In this document: in pieces, positions 22,653 through 28,746 of the stretch | Position numbering within the stretch: the first letter of the stretch is position 1 | Layout: each line of letters opens with the position of its first letter | DNA from: CAYHIW01 sp964356745 | GTDB lineage: Bacteria; Patescibacteriota; Microgenomatia; UBA1406; GWC2-37-13 | DNA length: 29,232 nucleotides | NCBI GenBank assembly: GCA_964356745.1 | Contig: CAYHIW010000003.1 | Span: forward strand, 1-29,232 | Reading direction: 5' to 3' | Made by a program: the position numbers and the translations under genes | Notes under the pieces: generated by a model | Told to the model about the DNA's origin: nothing | The model's input: the letters and a program-made list of their open reading frames with translations, nothing else | The model's database searches: none

Positions 22653-23585
22653 TTATTTTTCAGACTTGATAGTCTGAGCAATCAAAGGTGCTACCGAAAT
22701 TTCGACCAATTTCAGAAATTTATCTTCTGGTCTGAGTTTGACGGTATTGGTTACGAAAAATTTCTCAAGCTTCGTTTTTTGAAGTCTGGCAGGAGCTTCT
22801 TTTGTGAAGTCGTGATGAACGGCAGCAACATACACCTTAGTTGCTCCTTTTTTGAGACAGAGTTCAACTGCAGGTTCGATAGTACTACCTGAGACTACCA
22901 TGTCGTCAACAATGAGCGCGATCTTTCCTTTTACATCACCATATAGGTCTAATGCTTTTGCTTTGTGAGGTATATTTTGATCGCGTTCTTTTTCGATGAC
23001 AACCTCAGGAAAGTTGGTGTGACCAAAAAAGGATTCACCAAATATTCGAATCTTCTCAACCGCTCCTTGATCAGGAGAAACAATGGCTACATTTTTAGAG
23101 TCTATTTTGTTTTTCTTAAAATAAGCAAGAACCTCCTTGCCTAAAAGAGGAAATGCCGAAAGATTTTCAAAAGGAATAGTAAAAATTCCAGCAGACGCTT
23201 CGTCATGCAGATCGAAGGTGAAGACTTTATGAAAACCGACTTTTTCTAAAAATTCAATAACAACATTAACAGAAACACATTCTCCTTTGCGGTGTTGAAT
23301 ATTCTGCTTAGCATAACCAAACCAAGGAATAATCCCGACGATTTTCTTAGCTCCTGATCTTTTGAGAGCGTCACAAAAAAAGAAAAGCTCTACGAGATTG
23401 GTATCGGTAGGATTTGAGGTTGGTTGAATAACGAAGCATATTTCGTTTTTAACATCTTCTTGAATGGTGACTTTGGTTTCTGAGTTTCCAAATCGAATGA
23501 CCTCTACCTTAGCAAGTTTTGTTCGAAGAATAGCTGCAACGTCGCGTGAGAGCGAAGGATGAGCAGTGCCGCTAAATAGTTTCAT
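22653..23585 (-). CDS. prs: ribose-phosphate pyrophosphokinase, divergent
   Basis: It makes PRPP from ribose 5-phosphate and ATP for nucleotide synthesis and salvage. Family landmarks appear in altered form: RFGNSETKVTI for the usual F-x-D-G-E segment, IPWFGYAKQNIQHRKGE for the ATP-binding flexible loop, FDLHDEASAGIF for the metal-binding D-L-H, and VDDMVVSGSTI for the PRPP-binding D-D-x-x-x-T/S-G-x-T loop. The 310-residue length is typical. It lies between ebfC (1 nt upstream) and pyrB (13 nt downstream), consistent with joint expression and PRPP feeding pyrimidine synthesis. The sequence differences suggest altered regulation but not loss of catalysis. Confidence 0.92.
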   Translation of the reverse strand: MKLFSGTAHPSLSRDVAAILRTKLAKVEVIRFGNSETKVTIQEDVKNEICFVIQPTSNPTDTNLVELFFFCDALKRSGAKKIVGIIPWFGYAKQNIQHRKGECVSVNVVIEFLEKVGFHKVFTFDLHDEASAGIFTIPFENLSAFPLLGKEVLAYFKKNKIDSKNVAIVSPDQGAVEKIRIFGESFFGHTNFPEVVIEKERDQNIPHKAKALDLYGDVKGKIALIVDDMVVSGSTIEPAVELCLKKGATKVYVAAVHHDFTKEAPARLQKTKLEKFFVTNTVKLRPEDKFLKLVEISVAPLIAQTIKSEK

Positions 23586-23586
23586 T

Positions 23587-23829
23587 TCATTTACTCATTT
23601 CAATTAATTTGCGCGCAGCCTGCTCCTGAGTTTTCTTAACCGCCTCATTTACTGCGTCTGCGATTCGTTTCTCGACTATACCGTCAACCTCAATCTCTTT
23701 TATTTGTTGATCACCGCGAACTACAACGCGCACACCATCTTTATCAACAACGATCTCTTCTTTTTTAAGAGCATTTTGGATTTGCATTAGTTTCTGAACG
23801 TCACCGATTCCTTTAAGTGGATTAAACAT
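23587..23829 (-). CDS. ebfC: YbaB/EbfC nucleoid-associated protein
   Basis: This small DNA-binding dimer is often encoded beside dnaX and recR. The 80-residue protein begins MFNPLKGIGDVQKLMQIQNAL, has the central strands VRVVVRGDQQIKEIEVDG, and ends with a helix rich in Lys and Glu. The usual length is 100-110, so this one is compact, lacking part of the N-terminal helix. It starts 1 nt after the dnaX stop and ends 1 nt before prs, firmly inside the operon. A role in nucleoid organisation or replication follows from the family and the dnaX linkage. Confidence 0.92.
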   Translation of the reverse strand: MFNPLKGIGDVQKLMQIQNALKKEEIVVDKDGVRVVVRGDQQIKEIEVDGIVEKRIADAVNEAVKKTQEQAARKLIEMSK

Positions 23830-23830
23830 A

Positions 23831-24799
23831 TTATTTACTATTATAAAAATCTACAACGGCTAACTCAAGCGGAATAATTTCAATAGGCGTTGTCTTTAGG
23901 GAATTATACGCTTCTTGAAAGTGTTTGATAAGTAGTGTAACTTCAGAAAGAGAAAAAGAGCTTGCGTGTTTGCTTTCTTGCACACCACTTTTAATGAGAA
24001 GTAGTTCACGAAGTTGTAATAATATATGTTCGATGAGATGTTGAATATTACCACCCTTTTCTTCAAATTCACCAATCCAAGTAAGGGCAGTTTTTAAATC
24101 ATGCTTATCAAGAATTTCAAGAAGGTTGTCCTGAGCGATAAGGCCAAGATATTCTTTGGCGTCATTGTAGCTTGATTTAGAATGTGTTACCAGCTCTTCA
24201 AGCAATTTAGCTGCGTCGCGAAATGAATTATCCGCATGTTCTGCAACAAGATTAAGTGTGTTGGTGTCTATGTCTATTTTTTCAGCCTTACAAATCCTAA
24301 CAAGCATGGTGTGAATGTCTGCTTTTTTTGCTTTACCAAAGTTAATGGTCATGCATCGTGAAACAATAGTCTTGGGAACTTTTTCAACATTGGTAGTGGC
24401 AAGTATAAAAATAGCAGTTGATGGAGGTTCTTCTAATGTTTTGAGAAGAGCATTGAATCCTTCGTTGGTAATCATATGTGCTTCATCGATGATGAAGACT
24501 CTGTATTTACCCACCATGGGTAAGAATGAGGATTCTCGAACCATGTTACGTATTTCATCAATTCCGCGGTTTGATGCAGCGTCTAGTTCTATGATGTCAG
24601 AAGATGATTTTTCGTCTTTAACATCGTTAATTTTTCTTGCAATAATTCTTCCAACAGATGTTTTTCCCGTTCCTTTGGGACCAATAAGAAGAAGCGCGTG
24701 AGGAAGTTCTTTTGATTTAAGTAAGGTCTGAATTGTTTGTTTAACTCTTGAGTTGTCAATTTCGTCGACTGTTCCTGGACGATATTTCAAATAAAACAT
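23831..24799 (-). CDS. dnaX: DNA polymerase III gamma-type clamp loader subunit, short
   Basis: This AAA+ ATPase loads the sliding clamp. It starts FYLKYRPGTVDEI, with Walker A GPKGTGKTS (40-48), DEAH at 105-108, the ALLKTLEEPP segment and the SRC arginine-finger motif (147-149). At 322 residues it ends after domain III, with no tau extension. The zinc module normally inserted after Walker A (four cysteines between the LA-K-x-L-N and D-x-x-E-I-D-A-A-S segments) is absent: ARKIN runs within about ten residues to DIIELDAASNRGIDEIR. It begins 7 nt after ybeY and precedes ebfC by 1 nt. Confidence 0.95.
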   Translation of the reverse strand: MFYLKYRPGTVDEIDNSRVKQTIQTLLKSKELPHALLLIGPKGTGKTSVGRIIARKINDVKDEKSSSDIIELDAASNRGIDEIRNMVRESSFLPMVGKYRVFIIDEAHMITNEGFNALLKTLEEPPSTAIFILATTNVEKVPKTIVSRCMTINFGKAKKADIHTMLVRICKAEKIDIDTNTLNLVAEHADNSFRDAAKLLEELVTHSKSSYNDAKEYLGLIAQDNLLEILDKHDLKTALTWIGEFEEKGGNIQHLIEHILLQLRELLLIKSGVQESKHASSFSLSEVTLLIKHFQEAYNSLKTTPIEIIPLELAVVDFYNSK

Positions 24800-24806
24800 A
24801 TAGGAA

Positions 24807-25157
24807 TTATATCTTTAATAGATTTTTAATTCCATGATCAATAAGTTGAAGAATAGTATCGTCAACTCGACGATTCCGCTCTGCAGCCAGTAACACGGCT
24901 TGAGGGTAGCAGATCATAATTTCACCGAGTAGTTTCTTGCCTTCGATAGGTTCATTATATTTAAACGATAAAACAGGAAGCGCAACATCTTCATTTTTAT
25001 ACTTGTTGCTTATATCTTTCATTTTTGTTTTTCCCACGAACACGATGTTAAGAGTATACGTGCCGTCAACGCCTTGGTCTTGGAGAATCTGCTCAGCTGA
25101 ATGCTTTATAAGTGATCGATTTATTTTATAGCGAGAAGAGGTAGTAATCTCGATCAT
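24807..25157 (-). CDS. ybeY: YbeY-like protein, metal site truncated
   Basis: YbeY is a metal-dependent endoribonuclease for 16S rRNA maturation and ribosome quality control. The 116 residues align with the family through SFKYNEP, GEIMICYP and a final helix. The usual metal motif H-G-x-L-H-L-x-G-Y-D-H is replaced by IDHGIKNLLKI followed at once by the stop. Only the first histidine remains and the second and third ligands are missing. No frameshift remnant of the motif is seen in the 7 nt before dnaX. The protein may be inactive as a nuclease or use other ligands. It starts 1 nt after rpsU. Confidence 0.8.
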   Translation of the reverse strand: MIEITTSSRYKINRSLIKHSAEQILQDQGVDGTYTLNIVFVGKTKMKDISNKYKNEDVALPVLSFKYNEPIEGKKLLGEIMICYPQAVLLAAERNRRVDDTILQLIDHGIKNLLKI

Positions 25158-25158
25158 A

Positions 25159-25338
25159 TTAATTTTTGTATCGTCTTTGCAATCGTTCTTTCTCTTTTTC
25201 TTTTCTTACCAATGAAGGTTTTTTGTAGAATTGACGTTTGCGTACTTCGTCTACAATATTCTCTTCAATAAACGCTTTCGTAAATTTACGAAACATGCTG
25301 TCTTTTGTTTCTCCTTTTTTCTTTATCACTACTACCAT
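25159..25338 (-). CDS. rpsU: 30S ribosomal protein bS21
   Basis: This small basic protein helps 16S rRNA and mRNA interaction. The 59-residue frame, shorter than a 60-codon cutoff, reads MVVVIKKKGETKDSMFRKF, continues with KAFIEENIVDEVRKRQFYKK and ends KERLQRRYKN. This is the S21 pattern of D-x-x-x-R-x-F-K/T-K followed by R-x-R-x-F/Y-x-K-P-S-x-x-R-K. A Shine-Dalgarno-like AGGTG lies about 6 nt before the ATG. The stop is 1 nt before the ybeY ATG (TAATATG). The S21-YbeY pairing is seen in other bacteria. Confidence 0.93.
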   Translation of the reverse strand: MVVVIKKKGETKDSMFRKFTKAFIEENIVDEVRKRQFYKKPSLVRKEKEKERLQRRYKN

Positions 25339-25374
25339 ATGTACACCTGCCTTTTACGAATGAATACTTATATT

Positions 25375-26223
25375 TTACGTTATTGAGGTTATTATTTCAA
25401 CGACCTTTTTAAGAGAGAGAGATGACGCGACAGCGTCTGGGTCTTTTGAAGAGCCGTTAAGAAGCATATTTTTTGATATGTGTAAAAACCATGTTGCGCG
25501 AGAGTCGACTTTCATAATTTTTTCAAAGACTGGGGTGAGATCAATCTCGCTAATTGGCCAAGACTTGATTCTAACGTATCCCGTATGGGGATTGCGTTTG
25601 ATGACTACTTTATAGTCGGACTTAAGAGCTTGTTTGAGCGCTTCTTCATTTTTAGTTTCCATCGCGAGTCCTTTTCCCCATTTGCAGTTAAATATATATC
25701 CTTTACGCATCTCTTCCTCGGCAAGAATTTTTTGCTTCAAGATGTAGAAGATTGAATCAAGACAATGGAAGACTATTTCACATCTTTCTTTATCGGCTTG
25801 CAGAACAACCTTAAAACCGTCGATAATTTGATGTAAGTTGAAGTCGTATAAATCAGACTTTGGGTCATGAAAATATAGTTCTCCAAAATGATCAATTGAA
25901 GTGATAAAGTTCACCATTCGCTCAAGCGCTTCATGGTCATGATGATTAACATGTTTTTCTTTGACAAGATGGTCGAATACTCTGCGTGTTGCAGAAAATT
26001 GTTTCTCGATATCTTTTAACTGGTGATGATCAAATTGTCCAAGACCGGTGTCGACATGGATAATTTCTGGATTTGAATCTGGATCAGCGTTGTTGAGCGT
26101 GGTACCTGCTGAAACAAAAGCAAGTTGCGCTTCATGCCATCCGGGCATAAACCGTTTTACAAACCAGGTGCTCGCAATTGCATCAAGATCAACCGAAATG
26201 TGAGCGACTATTGTTTTTGACAT
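25375..26223 (-). CDS. DHH-family phosphoesterase, MYG1-like
   Basis: This is a predicted metal-dependent phosphoesterase or exonuclease. The N-terminus has HISVDLDAIAS (Asp12 and Asp14, the D-x-D of DHH enzymes), then HVDTGLGQFDHHQ (Asp58, Asp65-His66-His67, the DHH motif). The layout, with a later basic domain and a C-terminal FLHISKNMLLNGSSKDPDAVA segment, recalls MYG1-type proteins more than RecJ or NrnA. Length is 282 residues without membrane segments. The start overlaps the proS 3' end by 16 nt, which implies coupling. The substrate is unknown. Confidence 0.75.
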   Translation of the reverse strand: MSKTIVAHISVDLDAIASTWFVKRFMPGWHEAQLAFVSAGTTLNNADPDSNPEIIHVDTGLGQFDHHQLKDIEKQFSATRRVFDHLVKEKHVNHHDHEALERMVNFITSIDHFGELYFHDPKSDLYDFNLHQIIDGFKVVLQADKERCEIVFHCLDSIFYILKQKILAEEEMRKGYIFNCKWGKGLAMETKNEEALKQALKSDYKVVIKRNPHTGYVRIKSWPISEIDLTPVFEKIMKVDSRATWFLHISKNMLLNGSSKDPDAVASSLSLKKVVEIITSIT

Positions 26224-27464
26224 AATGTAACTATTTCATCGACAGAAATAAATTTCGATTCTGATTCTGATCGGCGTTTGTACTCAATTTTGTCACCAGT
26301 TTTTTTTGATACAACAAGACGGTGAGGAATTCCAATAAGATCAGCATCTGCAAACTTCTCCCCTGCTCTTACATCTTCTCGATCATCATACAAGACTGGT
26401 ATTTGGTATTTAGTATTTAGAATTTGGTAGAGGTCTTCTGCTTTCTTTTTAACATCTTCATCTTGAAGATCGAGCCCGACCAAATGTACTTGGTAAGGCG
26501 CAACATTCTCCGGCCAAATAATTCCCTTATCGTCGTGAAACTTCTCCACAATCACCCCCATCAATCTACTTGTCCCTATCCCATAACACCCCATAAGGAC
26601 GGATTGCTTCTCACCATTTTTAGCGGTGTAGCTAAAATCAAATGCCTTTGAAAATTTGTCGTTTAATTTAAAAATATTGCCAACTTCGGAAGCCTTAGAT
26701 TCTTTCCAATCATCTAGGTTGTTATTTTTGCAATTAGTACATTCGAGTTCGTCCGGATTCCAAATCTCCTTGTTTTTTGCCAAACCACATTTTTGGCAAA
26801 CATAAATTGTATCTTCACCGCTTGGTATTACAACTTGAAACTCATGTGAAAATTTTGAGAAAATCCCCCCAGAAGCTTCAGTGAGTAAAGCATCCAAACC
26901 AAGACGTTCGAACACTTTTTTGTATGCAGGAATAACAATTGAGGTATAGTAGTTTTCTAGGTCCTCACCATCCGTATGAAAGCTATATAAATCTTTCATT
27001 CGAAATTCACGACCGCGAAGTAGCCCTGATTTTGCTCTCGCTTCATTTCTAAACTTTGTCTGAATTTGATAGACTGCTTTTGGTAGATCCTTGTACGACT
27101 GAATAAATAATTTACCCAATGGAGTGACGATTTCTTCGTGAGTTGGTCCGAACGCATAGTCTTGTCCATTTTTTTGGGTGTATTGAAATAAAATATCCAC
27201 GTTATTCCACCTGTCAGTCTGCTCCCATAAATGTCTTGGGTGAAGTGAAGGCATTAATACTTCTTCAGCATGAATTGAGTTCATCTCATCTCTTACAACT
27301 TGTTCAATATGAGTAAGTACTTTGAGTCCCATTGGAAGAAATGCATAGATACCTCCTCCTACTTGATCTATAAAACCAGCTTTATGAAGGAGTTCGTGAT
27401 TTTTTGTCTCAAATTGGCTAGATACTGATCTTTGAGTTTTTGCGAAAAGCTTAGAGTAGCGCAT
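26208..27464 (-). CDS. proS: prolyl-tRNA synthetase, short form
   Basis: This class II synthetase charges tRNA-Pro, whose CGG isoacceptor is also in this window. The 418 residues have motif 1 around QVGGGIYAFLPMGLKVL, motif 2 FRNEARAKSGLLRGREFRMKD, motif 3 GCYGIGTSRLMGVI and a C-terminal anticodon domain (VLYDDRED, FADADLIGIPHRLVV). The roughly 180-residue editing (INS) domain of E. coli ProRS is absent. In its place is a four-cysteine ribbon, VCQKCG...CTNC, likely binding zinc. Mischarged Ala-tRNA-Pro would need editing in trans. A heptanucleotide array (26399-26426) is translated in the anticodon domain. TATAAT ends 7 nt before the ATG. Confidence 0.95.
   Translation of the reverse strand: MRYSKLFAKTQRSVSSQFETKNHELLHKAGFIDQVGGGIYAFLPMGLKVLTHIEQVVRDEMNSIHAEEVLMPSLHPRHLWEQTDRWNNVDILFQYTQKNGQDYAFGPTHEEIVTPLGKLFIQSYKDLPKAVYQIQTKFRNEARAKSGLLRGREFRMKDLYSFHTDGEDLENYYTSIVIPAYKKVFERLGLDALLTEASGGIFSKFSHEFQVVIPSGEDTIYVCQKCGLAKNKEIWNPDELECTNCKNNNLDDWKESKASEVGNIFKLNDKFSKAFDFSYTAKNGEKQSVLMGCYGIGTSRLMGVIVEKFHDDKGIIWPENVAPYQVHLVGLDLQDEDVKKKAEDLYQILNTKYQIPVLYDDREDVRAGEKFADADLIGIPHRLVVSKKTGDKIEYKRRSESESKFISVDEIVTLCQKQ
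26399..26426. repeat. heptanucleotide array inside proS
   Basis: Four in-phase 7-nt units on the plus strand (GTATTTG, GTATTTA, GTATTTA, GAATTTG) encode YQILNTKYQ in the proS frame, just before the conserved VLYDDR strand. Confidence 0.7.
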
Positions 27465-27471
27465 GAAGATT

Positions 27472-27477
27472 ATTATA
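27472..27477 (-). promoter_or_regulatory. -10 box 7 nt before the proS ATG
   Basis: TATAAT on the minus strand ends exactly 7 nt before the ATG at 27464, predicting a leaderless transcript. The -35 region is weak. Confidence 0.45.
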
Positions 27478-27582
27478 CATGAATTGCCATTAAAGATTAG
27501 CCTCGCGTTTGAACTGTCTATAATAACTTTTTTTACTTACCACAAAAGTCCATGTTTAAATTTTGTAGCATATAGTCCATAG

Positions 27583-27612
27583 ACATTGACTTAGTCTATT
27601 AATACACTGAGT
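27583..27612. promoter_or_regulatory. left 30-bp repeat with palindromic operator-like site
   Basis: This 30-bp sequence is repeated without change at 28062-28091. Positions 27589-27612 form a 24-bp palindrome matching at 20 of 24 positions, built from two ACTNAGT elements around a central TATTAATA. It ends 5 nt before the ATG of the TrpR-like gene, a typical place for autorepression. TATAGT at 27571-27576 is a possible -10 box. Confidence 0.65.
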
Positions 27613-27617
27613 TATCT

Positions 27618-28061
27618 ATGGTACATGTTTCCAAAAAATACATTAATGAAAATGTTCTTGAGAGAATATACGAACTTTTCTTCGAAATCCTAATTCGATC
27701 CGCTAGAAAGGAGCTATTTTTCGAGGTTATTAATGAATTGTATTCACCTTCGGAACGAATAATGTTTGCTAAGCGAGTCTGTATCATTTATCTGTTATCC
27801 AAGAATATTGATCAAAGAACAATTGCTAAAACAACCAAAGTTTCAACAGGAACAGTATCCCGATATTCAGTCATGTTTCATAAAAAGGAAAGTGCTTTGA
27901 TTAAAATACTCGACAAATTGGTCAAGAAGGAAGCGATTTCTCAATTTTTAGATGACATGCTGGCGGGACTATTAATTCAGCCTGGTTACAAAATTGGTCA
28001 CTGGGAGTTATATTGGGCAAGAGAAAGAAAAAAGCAGTTTAAACGATCAACTGGTCTCTGA
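27618..28061 (+). CDS. TrpR/YerC-family transcriptional regulator
   Basis: This is a small helical DNA-binding protein of the Trp repressor superfamily. Residues 41-87 carry the family pattern LYSPSERIMFAKRVCIIYLL followed by the helix-turn-helix SKNIDQRTIAKTTKVSTGTVSRY. The C-terminal tail (about 60 residues) is longer than in TrpR and ends very basic. No tryptophan operon is nearby, so a ligand cannot be named. The gene is a single-gene unit with 5 nt between the left repeat and the ATG, and its TGA stop directly followed by the right repeat. This strongly suggests autoregulation through the palindromic sites. It is divergent from proS and convergent with the cytidylate-kinase-like gene. 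Confidence 0.88.
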   Translation: MVHVSKKYINENVLERIYELFFEILIRSARKELFFEVINELYSPSERIMFAKRVCIIYLLSKNIDQRTIAKTTKVSTGTVSRYSVMFHKKESALIKILDKLVKKEAISQFLDDMLAGLLIQPGYKIGHWELYWARERKKQFKRSTGL

Positions 28062-28091
28062 ACATTGACTTAGTCTATTAATACACTGAGT
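28062..28091. promoter_or_regulatory. right 30-bp repeat, second operator-like site
   Basis: An exact 30-bp copy of 27583-27612 starts on the base after the regulator's TGA. No plus-strand gene follows, so it is not a promoter operator for a downstream gene. It may act as a second site for looping or as a transcription roadblock. Confidence 0.65.
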
Positions 28092-28103
28092 CATGAGATT
28101 GGC

Positions 28104-28208
28104 AGATGTTAAATCTTAGATGTCAGATGTTAGCTGTTAAATCTGAGCTGTTTGATTTTAGATCTTAGATCTTAGATCTTAGTTGTTAGATTTTAGGTTT
28201 GAGGTCTA
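28104..28208. repeat. fifteen-unit heptanucleotide array
   Basis: Fifteen 7-nt units without a phase slip include three perfect AGATCTT copies and variants such as AGATGTT, AAATCTT, AGCTGTT and AGGTTTG. The array fills the space after the right 30-bp repeat and runs into the last seven codons and stop of the convergent cytidylate-kinase-like gene. Confidence 0.85.
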
Positions 28209-28746
28209 GCTTATTGAGGACGATTTCGAGAGATTCGTTTGGTCCGTTGCGATAGGTGTCGATGACTAAGTCAAAATATTTTGGATCCCAGAAGTCATGA
28301 TCACCGTACAATCTTTTCCATGTTGGGATATTTTCTTCTTCTCTCTGTTTTACTAAAGCTTTTGCTTCATCAATCGTGATATTTTCACGATTGGCAACAC
28401 GATCAATGCGGATTCCATAATCCGAGCAAACAACTAAAATTTTAAAAACACCTGGAATTCCTTGCGCCATAAAACCTGCAAGCCATGCTTCATAAATGAT
28501 ATTTTTTTCACTATTTAGTTTGGTTTTTGTCATGGCGTCCATCTCTCTTTCATGTTCGTCCGAACGGGACTGGGCGCCGATTTTATTTTCATCATTTCCG
28601 TGATTTCGATCAAATTCACGCTGGATGAAGCCAGTGTTAATATATTGCCAACCAATTGATTGTTGTAGATTTTTGGCGAGAGTTGTAGTTCCAACAGCAA
28701 TTTTGCCAGAGATAGTTATTGCGTGATATTTGGGATGAGTAACCAT
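28186..28746 (-). CDS. cytidylate kinase-like P-loop protein
   Basis: This is a small nucleoside-monophosphate-kinase-fold protein of 186 residues. It starts with strand ITISG, then GKIAVGTTTLAKNL in the P-loop position, then WQYINTGFIQREF, the place of the YxDTGxxYR motif of CMP kinases. An arginine-rich lid region lies near 112-135 (RIDRVANRENITIDEAKALVKQREE) and a C-terminal strand is YFDLVIDT. The P-loop lysine before Thr/Ser is Thr, so the nucleotide site is atypical, as in some cytidylate-kinase-like families. The final residues and stop are formed by a heptanucleotide array. The ATG overlaps the rseP stop by 1 nt (TAATG). Confidence 0.75.
   Translation of the reverse strand: MVTHPKYHAITISGKIAVGTTTLAKNLQQSIGWQYINTGFIQREFDRNHGNDENKIGAQSRSDEHEREMDAMTKTKLNSEKNIIYEAWLAGFMAQGIPGVFKILVVCSDYGIRIDRVANRENITIDEAKALVKQREEENIPTWKRLYGDHDFWDPKYFDLVIDTYRNGPNESLEIVLNKLDLKPKI

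Noticed and set aside
22640..22681. Earlier Met for pyrB
   Set aside because: It overlaps the end of prs and adds residues not seen at carbamoyltransferase N-termini.
27586..27617. TTGACT in the left 30-bp repeat as a -35 box
   Set aside because: No acceptable -10 hexamer lies 15-19 bp downstream, and the copy after the stop codon has no gene to serve.
27583..28091. Insertion sequence or transposon flanked by target duplications
   Set aside because: There is no transposase, no terminal inverted repeats outside the palindrome, and 30-bp perfect repeats abut the gene exactly; a regulatory reading fits better.
28104..28208. Possible CRISPR array
   Set aside because: Units are 7 nt with no spacers and no cas genes are nearby.
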